Both the position numbers and the translations under genes were made by a program. This document shows, in pieces, positions 46,111-56,774 of a stretch of DNA of 64,000 bases (within the stretch, counting starts at the first letter, position 1; each line of letters begins with the position of its first letter). Below the pieces are notes generated by a model. The model was not told the origin of the DNA. It ran no database searches and saw only the letters and a list, made by a program, of their open reading frames with translations. Source of the stretch: Heterocephalus glaber (taxonomy: Eukaryota; Chordata; Mammalia; Rodentia; Bathyergidae); NCBI RefSeq assembly GCF_000247695.1, contig NW_004624734.1, forward strand, positions 14,493,315-14,557,314. The letters are read 5' to 3'.

Positions 46111-46894
46111 AAATGCAGTATTAAAATCTCTTTTCCTTAATCCGGAGATATTTCCATTAGCTTCACTGTGAAACCGACTTGATTCTGATTATTAGATGTG
46201 CTTTTTGCTCTGAGCAAATGATTTTTGTTGTTTTTAATTTTACATTTGAAAGCCAATCTTTGGTGCAAATGTGATAAAAAGACTGCAATAGATTCTGCCA
46301 GTCATGTTCTTAAATTTTCCCTCATCTGACATTTCTCTATTAGATACTTGGCTTAATACAAACATATGCAGTGATTCTCACAGTGTTCTACTACCTATTG
46401 AGTTTTGCCTTCTTGATCCCTGAGGGCAAAACTGTAAAGGAGCATGCATGGCAAAAACCCTTTGAGAATGTGAAAAGTCATGTGAGTATTCAGTATTAGC
46501 TTGACATTTCCCCCGCTAGTATTCTCTTGTATGAGTGATACAATTTGAAACAAATTCCCTCTTAGTGAAATATGCTGGAAGCTCAGTAGAGAGAAACAAA
46601 ACTGATGAAATGTTTAAAAAATAAGACCCTTGAGGAAGAAGAGAATTGAGCATGTTCAGCATTGGGTCAAGAAGACTTAAAAGAGAAACAACTCCATAAA
46701 TATGTGTCAGGAATTGGTGCACCAGGTGAAAGGCAGTCAGGCTCATTGTAAGGGACGTCAAAGAAAATATGAAAGGGGGCAAATTTTAGTACAAAAACTT
46801 TGATTTAAAATGTGATAGTAATAAATGCAGAGATACCTTACTGGCAATTCATTCCAACCATTATTACCAGGGGGATTACCTGGAGAAAATATTT

Positions 46895-47175
46895 ACTTAA
46901 TTTGAATCTTAGTTTTCTCATTTATAAAATGGGGGATAAAACTACTTTATTAGCTGATTATGGATTTTTAAAATGAGATGATAAATCGATCCCTTGCTTT
47001 GTGTCAGGCAAAGAGAGAATACTCTGGATACATTCTTGTCCCCCTTACCATAAATTTTTGAGGCTGATTATCTTATCATCTTGTTGCAGAGAAGGAAAGT
47101 GAGGCTCCAGAGTAAATGGATTTCCAAGTTATGCCAAGTTTGCTATGTGTGTAGCCTTCAGTAATCCAGAGTCTG
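46895..47175 (+). mobile_element. MIR-like fragment
   Basis: TTAGTTTTCTCATTTATAAA with ATGGGGGATAAAACTAC, then a GAAGGAAAGTGAGGCTCCAG block, are MIR-type phrases; their order suggests one or two partial copies. Confidence 0.45.
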
Positions 47176-47734
47176 GTTTTTAACTGTGATAAGTTGCTTA
47201 TATCAGCCTTCCCTCCCCTCTTCCGCCCTTCTTTCATTCCTTATTTCCTTTCTTCCTTCCCTACCCACTGCTTTGGAAGACCATCTCTATGGCAGTCCTT
47301 TTTTCTTTGTGATTAAAGTCAAATCAGGAAACTTCTATGAATCTCCTGTTTTCTCATCTTTAGATTGAGAATGAGTAAGATAATGGTGAAACACTTAATC
47401 CAGGATGTGTGAAATTAAAAGTTCATTGACTCCAAGCCTGGTTCATTTGGGAGAGATGGTTATGGGACTGGGTGTCAGTATTCCTAGAGATAACGTAGGA
47501 TGAACTGCAGCACTAACTTCTCTGAAATTCCTTCCTGCCTGGAAACAGGTGAGAAAAACTAGGAAGCCACTCAGATTGATCATGTAGACTTTTCTGGAGA
47601 CCCTACAGATTTCTTTCTTCAAGGGAAGTAAATGGGTTTTATTCTTCTCAATGAACTCTGATTCTTTAGTGGATCTCTTTGTTCTCTATCTGAAATTTTA
47701 CTTATTTGAAAATATTTTGTTCTTTTGCCTTAAT

Positions 47735-47945
47735 AATAGAAGTAATAGCTGTCATTTATTGAACACTTCTTAGTGTCAGACATTGTGGTTATAACTACCT
47801 TGCATGCATTTGTTTAATCTTCACAATATTCATGCAAGGTAGGATTTATTATTTATGTCCATACACTAATCTCAGTACTGATTGGTTTTCTAAATTGAGA
47901 CATGTACTTAATAGTTATGAAGCAGCTGAAAGTATTATTAAGTAT
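47735..47945 (+). mobile_element. MIR SINE, 5' half
   Basis: GCTGTCATTTATTGAACACT, TCTTAGTGTCAGACATTGTG and ATTTGTTTAATCTTCACAAT with CATGCAAGGTAGGA are the MIR 5' half. Confidence 0.7.
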
Positions 47946-48407
47946 TTAGTGTATGGGAGCCATGAATGTCCTATGTCCTGTGATACATGAGACAGTTTCC
48001 TAAAAGGTGAGATTAGAAAGCTGAAAATGCCAATAGAGTCCCTAGTAAGAAATACTTTATCTATAATAAACCACTGAGTGGAAGGGGATTGTTGAAGTGA
48101 CCTGAGTTTTCTCTATAGAGTCCAGTGGCTCTCCGACCTGACATTTGAAGATTCTCTTAGAAAACTTGAAAAACACAAATTCTTTTTGGTACCATTCCTG
48201 GAAATTCTGATCCACTAGGTCTGAGGTGCATAGATGTTATCGTTCCATTCTGATAGTTAACCAGGTTTGGGAACCCATACCAATCCAGTCCTGTTGATTT
48301 ACAAGTGAGAAATGGAGTGCTCAAGATTGCAGAGGTTTCTTGTTCTTCCTTTTCTGGCCCAACACTCTGCTCACTATTCGCTGCCTCTTGGCATTGGGAC
48401 ATCAGAA

Positions 48408-48460
48408 GGAAAAGGAAAGAGAGAGGGAGGGAGGGAGGGAGAGAGAGAGAGAGAGGGAGG
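48408..48460. repeat. Purine-rich GGGA/GA simple repeat
   Basis: AGGGAGGGAGGGAGGGAGAG followed by GA units. Confidence 0.95.
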
Positions 48461-48834
48461 CATCCTGAATTTCTAAGATAAATTAATAATTATGAACCAT
48501 GCCCCCCTTTACTGGGCATTTGCTGTATATTTAGATTACAGCCATTAGGTTTTATGATCATAGTACTGGTCCACGGTTGATCATGGATGCAAGTGGAGTT
48601 TGCAAACGCCCAGATAATTAGGAAAGCTCACTAAATAAAAGCTACAGCTTTAGTACTTCATTACTAGGTGGGCTCATGATTGTCAGGGAGTGAAATAGTT
48701 TGGTTTTTTTTTCTTCCAGGGATTGAGGTAATGCTGAGAAGGAGGAAGAAAGTGAAAGCAGTCACTTTGGCTGTGCATCAAACCTGGCATCTCAATGACA
48801 GAGACTCAAAGGAGTCGTTCTTTAAAAACTTGAA

Positions 48835-48960
48835 ATTGGAGATGGAGTTTACCACATTTTAGAATTAGAGAAACAGATGCACAGCAAGAAGTTAAGCAGC
48901 TTGATTAGCTCAAGGGAAGACCTGAGATTTGACCCATAGTTGTCTGGCTTCCAAGCCTGA
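48835..48960 (+). mobile_element. MIR fragment
   Basis: AGAGAAACAGATGCACAGCA, AGTTAAGCAGCTTGATTAGC and TGTCTGGCTTCCAAGCCTGA are MIR 3' blocks. Confidence 0.6.
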
Positions 48961-48970
48961 GCTCAGAACT

Positions 48971-49144
48971 ATAGGTATTTTTTTTTTTTTTTTTTGGCCC
49001 ACACAAGAAAGGTTGTGTCAAGCTAGCATAGGACAAAGAAAGAGTGCATCTAGGGTCCACGGCCATATGTGAACCTGAAAGTCTTTTCCAACTATAGTAA
49101 CGATCCCTGAAAGTATAGCCTTTGAAAGTCTTTTCCAGCCTCAG
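48971..49144 (-). pseudogene. Short poly(A) retroposed sequence of unknown origin
   Basis: On the minus strand a 147-bp body ends in an 18-base A-tail (T-run 48978-48995). A perfect 10-bp repeat GCTCAGAACT flanks the unit (48961-48970 and 49145-49154), with 7 extra bases between tail and repeat on the left. It contains a 32-nt U3 snoRNA copy near its 5' end. Confidence 0.55.
49091..49122 (-). pseudogene. RNU3/SNORD3-like: U3 snoRNA pseudogene, 32 nt of the 5' end
   Basis: The minus strand begins AAGGCTATACTTTCAGGGAT and runs to a TATAGT end, differing from the mammalian U3 5' end at about 3 of 32 positions. U3 directs 18S rRNA processing in the nucleolus. This stub lacks all of the box C/D core. 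A perfect 15-bp repeat TGAAAGTCTTTTCCA flanks it (49076-49090 and 49123-49137). U3 pseudogenes of this kind, 3'-truncated and flanked by direct repeats, are described in human and attributed to self-primed reverse transcription. Confidence 0.82.
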
Positions 49145-49159
49145 GCTCAGAACTCCACA

Positions 49160-50570
49160 TCCTGCTCCCATTTTAATAGCTTAAACTCTAGGCTAGGTCC
49201 CTGTGCACGTGGAGGCTGCCTGCATCCGACCAGCTCTTCCATGCCACCCCAGCTTAGCTTGGGATCTGGAGGCTGTCTCCAGTTTGTACCATGAATCCCG
49301 GGACCTTATTAACAGCTTGCATTTGGCCTCATCTCCTAGTCAGCACCCCTGAGCGGTACCTCCTCTGCACATTCTTTGGTAACCTCCTGCTTTCATGTCT
49401 TTCTTTAGCTAGGCCTTTCTGGAATGCCTTGTCACATGGGTCCAAGGAAATGATACTTGGGTCAGTAAAAGACTCAGCTGGGAGTTCGTTTGGCAAAGGT
49501 GTATATCCTGGCCAGGTTAGAGGAACTGTGGAGTTTCCAAACTGATGTCACAGTGCAGACTTTTCTGAAATTTTCTTTTCCTGGAGTGGCACAATAGAAG
49601 GTATAATAAAGAGTCTCAAAGACTTGAGGAAACTCAAAAAAGAGATTACCAGATTTTTAGTAGCACAGCATTAGGCTGAGGGGAAAAATGGAAGGAAGGA
49701 GGAGAAGATTTATTGTGGGGTCAGGGACATGTCGTGATGCCAGTGTGCCTGGTAATCAACTTCTGCTTGTAACACCACTCTTACCCTGCAGAAGCGCCCC
49801 GAGAACCGAGACAGCTGTGAGGGCCAAAGGGGAAAGGGCAGTGGGGCCATTAGCTGGGTGAGATTACTCATCAAACAAATTAAGATGGTTTTTAAAGGGT
49901 ATCTTATTTTGTTGAAACACAAGATTCTGAGTAGAGAAGCCTTATCCTTTCTTAACCACAGGTCTTATCCGGAGAGCCCTTCTTTGACTTTGGGTCTGAG
50001 AAAGAAACAGGTTCTCTTGTACTCTGTTTCCACACGCGGCACATTCTTCTTCCCACTGCTTCTCCTCCGAGGGTGTCCATGTGGATCTCTGCCTCTGATA
50101 TTCGGACGTCCTCTTTTTGTACACTGTTGTGACTTAATCTTCGTAAGATTAGCCTTGTTATTATCACTCCACTTTATCTGGGATGATCCCAGCATGCAGC
50201 AGTTTGCTAAAAGGTATAGTCCATTAGGGGATGCTAGTTATAGCAGTAGGAGGAGAGTGATAACCTTACAGCTGAGAAGCTTAGCATTTGACTGATAGGT
50301 GTGCAAACAAAACACACATGCTTCTGAGAAGACCAAGACTGTAGGAAAATACTGTGCTGTCAGTGTCACTAATTCAGGTGATTGATATAAATGTAGTTAA
50401 TTAATTAATTGCTCAAGCTTTAGGAAGGACTGTATGGGCCAAGTTCTGCCTCGTATACAAGGGATCGATGGGCTATGGCATCCATGAAGCCTGGCTGCTT
50501 TTGTTCTGATAAGAATACAGACCTATAGAGATAGGAGAATTTATTTAAACATCTATTAAAAAACTGAACA
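49160..50570. other. No gene or named repeat seen
   Basis: Overlapping frames up to 145 codons at 49858-50295 (plus) are matched by three frames on the other strand, the pattern of non-coding sequence low in stops. (TTAA)n-like bases at 50395-50410. Confidence 0.35.
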
Positions 50571-50573
50571 GTA

Positions 50574-50669
50574 GGGGCCAGGGATTTAGCTCAGTGGTTT
50601 CGCCGTCTGCTGTGCAAGTGCAAGGACCCGAGTACGATCCCCGGTACCAAAAAAAAAAAAAAAAAAAAA
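50574..50669 (+). mobile_element. Full-length ID-type SINE, youngest in the window
   Basis: The element begins GGGGCCAGGGATTTAGCTCA and ends GGTACC plus about 22 A. Internal RNA polymerase III box A TAGCTCAGTGG (50587-50597) is intact. The box B position GAGTACGATCC (50630-50640) departs at a few bases from GGTTCGATCC. A 7-bp repeat AACAGTA flanks it (50567-50573 and 50673-50679). It derives from a tRNA, probably alanine, but does not fold as a functional tRNA. Confidence 0.95.
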
Positions 50670-51049
50670 TCAAACAGTAACCATTTGCATCAGGCTCTGT
50701 GTTAGACATAAGGAAGAAAGCATATTGTTTCTGGCTTGAAGGGCCCTCACTGTTTCTTATAGAGAGGAAGGTGTTCTGGTAGAGATTGGCAAATTTCACC
50801 CAGTTCAATTCAACAAATATTCTAGAGCATTATGTTCTCTATATATGAATAAGGATATCTATGAAGAAAGATCCATCAGAGGGAGTTTCCTGAAAGAGCT
50901 CTCCAGATGATCTGTTTTTGCATTCGCAGTTGTGCCTATTTTGCCCCAATTTAATCATATTAGCCTATAATATAGGAATCTAATAATTTCTTCCCTTGTC
51001 AGCTTTTAATTTCTTTTTAAGATGCATGCAATGCGCCAGAATCCAAATG

Positions 51050-51225
51050 TAACACCTTTCCCATATTATTTCATATAGATTTCACCAAAAACCAGGAAGG
51101 GAAGAATTATTAAGAGTACCTATCAAGAAAATGATTTCTGGAGAGCTTAATTGGCCCAAGGTAACTAAAGTCAGGAAGTGATAGAGTCAGGATATAAAAC
51201 CCGATCTGCTTCATTCTACATATTA
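51050..51225 (+). mobile_element. MIR SINE
   Basis: CATATTATTTCATATAGATT, AATTGGCCCAAGGTAACTAA, GTCAGGAAGTGATAGAGTCA and GGATATAAAACCCGATCTGC are in MIR order. Confidence 0.65.
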
Positions 51226-51289
51226 GAATTTTATTAATTCCTTTATTAATTTATTAATTCCTCACTGTTCCAAGGGATTCCTAGACCCA

Positions 51290-51440
51290 TGAATACCACA
51301 CCTCCTCACCACAGCCCTTGGAGGTGGCTACTATTTTACAGATGGAGAAAATGAGGTTCAGAAAGAGCAAATAACTATCCAAGGCTGTAAAACAAATATC
51401 AGAATTTGAACTGTCATCTTTTGGATTTCAGGAGCACTTG
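51290..51440 (+). mobile_element. MIR SINE
   Basis: CTATTTTACAGATGGAGAAA, ATGAGGTTCAGAAAGAGCAA and CAGAATTTGAACTGTCATCT are MIR blocks. Confidence 0.72.
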
Positions 51441-51489
51441 GGCCATACATTCTAGAGAACAGTTAACCAATTATGCCCAAGTAGAAGGG

Positions 51490-51665
51490 AAGAAAGTGAC
51501 ATATATTGAGTTTCTCCTTAGTATCAGAACCTAAGTTAATTTCCCATCCAAAACAACTCCATTGGACAGGATTTTCCTCTCTATACTGATAGAGCATGTA
51601 CTCTGGTCGATTTTTCTACCCAGGGTCATAGCACAAGTGTGAATTTGACACTGTAACTGGTATGT
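51490..51665 (+). mobile_element. MIR SINE
   Basis: GACATATATTGAGTTTCTCC, AACTCCATTGGACAGGATTT and CCCAGGGTCATAGCACAAGT form a diverged MIR. Confidence 0.55.
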
Positions 51666-51913
51666 TTGTTTTTTCATTGTGTCATCTTACTTCACAAAGA
51701 AATAAAGTAAATAAAGTTCATGTAGAAGTGATTATATACATGAATTAGTTTTAATGCTTAGAGGACTAGTAAGGAAATATGCACATGATCAGTGTTAGGG
51801 ACAAATTCATTTATCCCCACAAATGGTGAGTATTTTACATGCCTTTCTAAATAATTTTCTTTTAATTCACATACATGAATGAACCCTGATACTTCTAATT
51901 CTTGTTGAGTTTA

Positions 51914-52233
51914 TAGTCACCCTTTGGTATCTGTGGGAGGTTGATGTCAGGACCCTAACAATATGAGGCTCTAGTCCTTCATAGAAAAGAGCATTATAGT
52001 TGCACACAACCTAGGTATATCCTCCCATGTATTTTAAATCATCCCTAGATTACTTATAGTAGCTCTTATAATGTTAATGCTATATAAATCATTGTTATAC
52101 TGCATTATTTAGGGATTGATGACATAAAAACCCTGTGCATCTTTAGCACAGACAATTGTTTTTCAATTAATTTTTGGATTCACAGTTGGTTGAATCCTAG
52201 AATGTGGACCCCATGGATATGCATGGCCAACTG
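51914..52233 (+). mobile_element. Tigger-type (MER2-like) DNA transposon
   Basis: The left end AGTCACCCTTTGGTATCTGT and the right end, GGATATGCATGGCCAACTG, are inverted copies. TA dinucleotides flank both ends (51912-51913 and 52234-52235). The interior has TTTAAATCATCCCTAGATTA and ATTTAGGGATTGATGACAT, as in MER2. Full length for that family; no transposase. Confidence 0.85.
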
Positions 52234-52389
52234 TATTTAAAGTAAGAAAGTGCTTTTTATGCTGTGAGGCACGCAGAGAGGTTGCCTTTTGTGTGCAGGA
52301 TACATCCAAGTACCCCAGCTTGAAGATGCCATCTGCAGGTTGATCATGTACTTAAATATTTGTAGATGGTGAAAATAATCTTACAAGAC

Positions 52390-52630
52390 CATTGTTGTAA
52401 CTTAAGGGAAACAAGAGAGGGGATGGGGAACAGGAAAGAAGGGACAAGAAAAAAAGGAATGGAAGGAAAAAATGAAAATAAATCTTTTGTAAATAAAGGG
52501 AAGAGGGCTAGAAGGGAGGAGGGAATGGGAAAAGAAGAAGAAGCAAGATATATCATGTACAGGTACAAGTTCTCTATGATGAATGTTATCATTATTTATA
52601 TCTACCAATAAATGTTTTGCTTCAAAGAAA
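52390..52630 (+). mobile_element. L1 3' terminus, lineage-type
   Basis: Purine-rich sequence, then GAAGCAAGATATATCATGTA, GTACAAGTTCTCTATGATGA and AATAAATGTTTTGC with a degenerate A-tail. It shares its order with the copy at 5088-5232. Confidence 0.55.
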
Positions 52631-53346
52631 AAGAGCATTGCTGTAACTTTTCAAAAATAGAAAATAAAGGACTGCCCCATATGAATAAAGTATAAGTCGT
52701 GATAAAAGTAAAAGATAATTCAGACAAGGCGATGAGAAAGGATTAAGAATTCTGAAAGCACTTGATTGAACTGATAGGTATAGAAAAAACTCAAAGGTCA
52801 AGGTTTCCAATTGCGCATGTGTGAATGTGGCCAGGAACTCCCTATAATGCATCTGTAGGAGTTGTTCCTTCAGCTAAGAAGTGGTATGCAAATTCTATGA
52901 TTATAGTGTTCAAAGATGGGATGCATAGTTATAAACACAGGAAAATATGAAGATGCCTCCAAGATTCTAGAGAAAGGGATTCTAGCACAGAGAAATTGAA
53001 AAAATTTAATCTTTTCTGAACTGTCAAAGATCTAGTAAAAAACTATGCCTTGTGATCCAGAAAAAGAAAAGAAACCTAACCAAATTAGGATGTTTTATTT
53101 ATATTTTTCTGTTTTGTTTCAAAGGGAAAAAACCTGCAGTGACTTTAATCAGATGGCTTTTTATTTGCTGTTTCTGTATATTGGATTTTGAAACAAGAAT
53201 GATGCTGTGTGTGTGTGTGTGTGTGTTAAGGCCTTACATTATGGCTACAATAATTATTATGTTGTAAAACTCCACTAGATCATTTCCCCTAGGGATAGCT
53301 GTTGGAGAGTGTGCTGAGGCCTGGCTACTGTGAATTCATGTCTCTG
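52631..53346. other. No gene; (GT)n at 53205-53226
   Basis: AT-rich sequence with one GT microsatellite. Confidence 0.4.
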
Positions 53347-53350
53347 TTAT

Positions 53351-53989
53351 TGTGGGAAATTGTAGAATCCAGCTATCTAGTTGTAAGAATGGATCACAAG
53401 AAGTTTGTTAACTGAGAAAATTAAGTCGTTTCTGGGAAACCTCACAAGTCTGTTTGTTAAAAGAATGCCAGAAAACTTTAAGAGACCTTGTGAAAGTTTC
53501 ATGGGAGAAAAACAGGTTTTCCTAGTTTTCTTATTTACCATTGCCTGGGATCAGAAGACCACGACCCAATGACTGTACAGGTGGTGAGAGAGATATGACT
53601 CACTGTGCACATCTGTGATGTTTGTGGTGGGCCGGTGGGCTAGATTTTGGCTGAAGTCGCCCTGCTCTCTTGGTACCATCTGATAAGAAGAGGGCTTCAG
53701 TGTGCTCTTTGACGTACGGGATTGGTGAATGGAAACAGGGGACTTGTGAATTCGCCTGTAGCTTTTATGAGTCACTTAAAGTCACTGGTTATCATCAGAG
53801 GTTAAAATCAGAAAGACAGCTAAGCTGCTTTCATACACGTATAAAAGCCTTGCTTCTTCCCTTTGTGATGGTCGAATAGTGCCAGAGGAATTAAACTGCT
53901 GTTCGGCCCCCAGGCTGTCTCCTTTTCTTTCTTTATAGGTTGGTGCTCTCGGGGGTCTCAGGTCTCCCTTTAGAGAGACCACCAATACA
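53351..53989 (+). mobile_element. Solo LTR, class-I (gammaretrovirus-like) endogenous retrovirus
   Basis: The element starts TGTGGGAAATTG and ends CCAATACA, the TG...CA of a retroviral LTR, and is bounded by TTAT on both sides (53347-53350 and 53990-53993), the 4-bp duplication of class-I elements. A TATAAAAG box lies at 53840-53847 and an ATTAAA polyadenylation signal at 53890-53895, followed by a pyrimidine-rich U5. Length is 639 bp. No internal viral genes adjoin it. The match is structural; I cannot name the family. Confidence 0.62.
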
Positions 53990-54519
53990 TTATGTTATTG
54001 TAAAATGAATATTTTGATAATCCATTGTTTTAATAGGTCCAGAACTGGTAGTAAGTATAGGAGGCAAGTAAACTGGGAGCCAGATTGAGTAGAGGCTGAG
54101 GGACTGAGAGCAGCAGCCAGTGTATCGAGATGGATCTTAAGTGTTCACACTGTTCTTAAAGCAAGCCTTAAGAAGGTTCTTCTCATCAAGATGGCAGAGC
54201 AGTCTAAGGCACTGCGTTCAAAAGGTCCTTCTCTGGCCCTTTTCCAGTTGTGTTCCTCCCTGCTGGGTTCAGGAACGAAAGGCAAGGGGATGGGTTTATG
54301 CAGAGTCTGTACACGTCTTTTCTAGAATATTCTCCAGCAACTTGCCACCCAGATTTCTCTGCCCCATTAACCTGACCCACTTCAGCAGTCTCTTCTGGAG
54401 TTCAGGCTTCTTGAGGGGAAGGGACTTTATAAGCTATAACCCTTGGGTCCCTGAGGTGGCCAAAAGGAGGCTATTAGTAGTGATATACACAAAGCTTAGA
54501 TGTTTACCCTTGTGGATGA

Positions 54520-54640
54520 GTCTCTCCTCCCCCTCCTCTCCTCCTTCCTCTTTCTCTTTCTTTTTCTCTTTTCCTTACTCTTCTTCTCCTCATCCTCCTC
54601 CTGCTCCTCCTCCTCCTCCTTCACCTTTTTCTCTTCCTCC
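54520..54640. repeat. Pyrimidine-rich CTCCT simple repeat
   Basis: CT-rich on the plus strand, CCTCCTCCTGCTCCTCCTCC-like. It precedes a SINE on its tail side, so may be its expanded tail. The 169-codon open stretch here is an artefact of this tract. Confidence 0.9.
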
Positions 54641-54712
54641 CCAGTGTTGAGGATTGACCTAGGCCTTGTGAATGCCAGACAAGTGCCCTACCACTGAGCT
54701 GCACCCTCTGAA
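54641..54712 (-). mobile_element. ID-type SINE, old
   Basis: GTGTTGAGGATTGACCTAGG, CCTTGTGAATGCCAGACAAG, and GTGCCCTACCACTGAGCTGC with ACCCTC are the antisense of an ID element. Confidence 0.72.
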
Positions 54713-55232
54713 CACAGGACATATTGTTAAATGTCATTAAATGTGCAAGCAAGGGCCCCTAGCTTCTTTCTCTGATTTGATTAAACAAAAACACATCTTT
54801 TTATGTTTTATTTCCAAAAGTGTAGTGTATATACTTGCCAAAAGTCCAGTATGATATTTAATGTAATTCCTACTAACAACATAAACATTCTCAGAAGTAG
54901 TTTTGAAAGGAGGCTCTTGGAGACAGAATGCTTTAAGAGCATGGAACTGTTTTAGGGAAGAAGGGTGTTCTAATTCTTACCCACTGAATGGCTAACACCT
55001 GCACCCAAAGGTTTTAACTGTCTTTCAGATGCAGGTGTCATTGCTCTGGTGCTGCCTTTGACAGAGCAACATTGACTTTTTCTCAGTTATTGGATTTTGA
55101 TTTATTTCCAGAATTACCTGGACTGAGTTCAATGCCAGAACAGTACTTGGAATGATGGACTATCATATGAACTTCACATTCTTGAAATGTCACATGTTCT
55201 AATGTCCTAATTTTTCTGGGCAGACAGTAGCA

Positions 55233-55539
55233 TGATGTTTAGCTTTATGTGTCAGCTTGGTGAGGTTCTAGTGTGAGTTATTTAATTAAACTCAAATCTG
55301 ATTGTTGTTGTGAATGTATTTTGTAGATGTGGCTAACTAAAATTAGGTGATTTTTAAGTAGAAGAGATTATCTTTGATAAACTGTGTAGACCTTATCCAG
55401 TCAGTTTGTAGGCCTTAAACTTAGTTCACAGATTAAGAAGAATACCTCTGGACAGCAGCATCAACCACTGCCTGAGAATTACTAGTCTGTTGTACTACTG
55501 TATGGATTTCAGATTTGTCAGTCCCTACAATAATCAAGG

Positions 55540-55577
<38 letters not shown>

Positions 55578-55581
55578 AAGC

Positions 55582-55629
<48 letters not shown>

Positions 55630-55640
55630 GACTGATGATT
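55233..55640 (+). mobile_element. ERVL-type (MLT2-like) LTR, left copy
   Basis: TGATGTTTAGCTTTATGTGT, CAGCTTGGTGAGGTTC, GAATGTATTTTGTAGATGTG and GATTATCTTTGATAAACTGT follow the MLT2 LTR. The end is replaced by TA and TATC microsatellites. The next bases, GATTTTGGTGCCAAGA (about 55637-55652), look like a leucine-tRNA primer binding site. Confidence 0.68.
55541..55628. repeat. (TA)n and (TATC)n microsatellites
   Basis: A TA run to about 55575, then about eleven TATC units, at the AT-rich site before the LTR end. Confidence 0.97.
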
Positions 55641-56267
55641 TTGGTGCCAAGATCTTAGAGAGATTGGATTGTTAGAGTAGATTTACTAAGTATGACCTGC
55701 TCCTCCACCATGGGAGGGCCTGAAAGACAGTCCTTCCACCAACATTGTGAGAAATAAATTTGTGAGATTGACTCTAGTGTCCTTAAAGAGCTCTATGATC
55801 ACTCTTCTGTGTAGGTCTGAAATTGCAATAAGATCTCCAGCTACCCAAGCAGTAATCAGAATACTATGTAATCAGTATTCCTCACTATAGGTTTTTGTGA
55901 GTCAGGCAAATTTTCAGCTACTGAAGCAGTAATCAATTGTACTAAGAGATGCTCTAAGAGATCTAGAAGCCCAAATTCCCCATGATAATCAGGATCACAC
56001 AGCAATTTCTGTCTTTGTCTATTGATTCAGAGGCATGAGGAGCCCAAAGTGGCCACATGACACTGTTAACATCCAGTTCATTGGAATAATTACTGTATCT
56101 CCTGGTAGAAGCACTCCTCCTTTTGAAACTAAGATCTCTAGAACAACAGAGAATAGGATCATGGGAACAAGAGCTAGAATTATATTAATGAATCATTAGC
56201 AGTGATCACAAACAGTGTCTGTCATGTTTATTTCCACCCTTCAGTTCCCAGAACCATGAATCCTGGC

Positions 56268-56774
56268 TGTCGGGAGCAATGCTACACAATTTTAGGGAAA
56301 AATCATTTGGTTAGCTTAGTTCTCCTGCCTACAGCCCAGCTATGGAATTCCGAGACATAATTCCATTTTGGTTTCTGGTCACAACTGAGACCTCAATGAT
56401 TCAGTGATGCTGTGATTCTCCAGGACAAGAAACATTCTGGGAGCTGAAAACATCTTGGGAGGAACAAACATCTACACAGTTTCTCCTTGTTCTTGGATTG
56501 TTACATCTTATTTGCTCAGGATGTACTGAACTCTCTGCAAGTCATTTGTTAACATCTGTTTCTCCTGATGTACTGAGTACTGAATAAAAGGTGCAGTAAA
56601 CCGGGGGCTTTCGTCTTTGCTGCCCAGAGCAGCACTGATCAGACCCAAAGCTCAGCTTCTTCTCAGTCTCATTTTTCTACCTTTCCTGTAATTCACCGTG
56701 TGCTGCCATGGCTCGCAGGAGACCAGGACTTACTGCAGAGGTTCTGGTAACGTCCCCTTCCCCTGTTTCCTGCA
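56268..56774 (+). mobile_element. Solo LTR, class-II (betaretrovirus/ERVK-like)
   Basis: It begins TGTCGGGAGC and ends TTTCCTGCA, bounded by a perfect 6-bp repeat CCTGGC (56262-56267 and 56775-56780). Six bases is the duplication of class-II elements. AATAAA is at 56583-56588. Length is 507 bp, no internal genes; a recombination remnant of a full provirus. It lies in ERVL sequence, so is younger. Confidence 0.85.

Noticed and set aside
49858..50295. 145-codon open frame, plus strand
   Set aside because: Three minus-strand frames overlap it and no family match or splice context is visible.
50574..50669. tRNA gene
   Set aside because: Box A is good but the sequence does not form a cloverleaf and carries an A-tail with target duplication; it is an ID SINE.
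54141..54650. 169-codon open frame, plus strand
   Set aside because: Its C-terminal half is a CT-rich simple repeat read as Ser/Pro/Phe; there is no upstream start context or splice partner.
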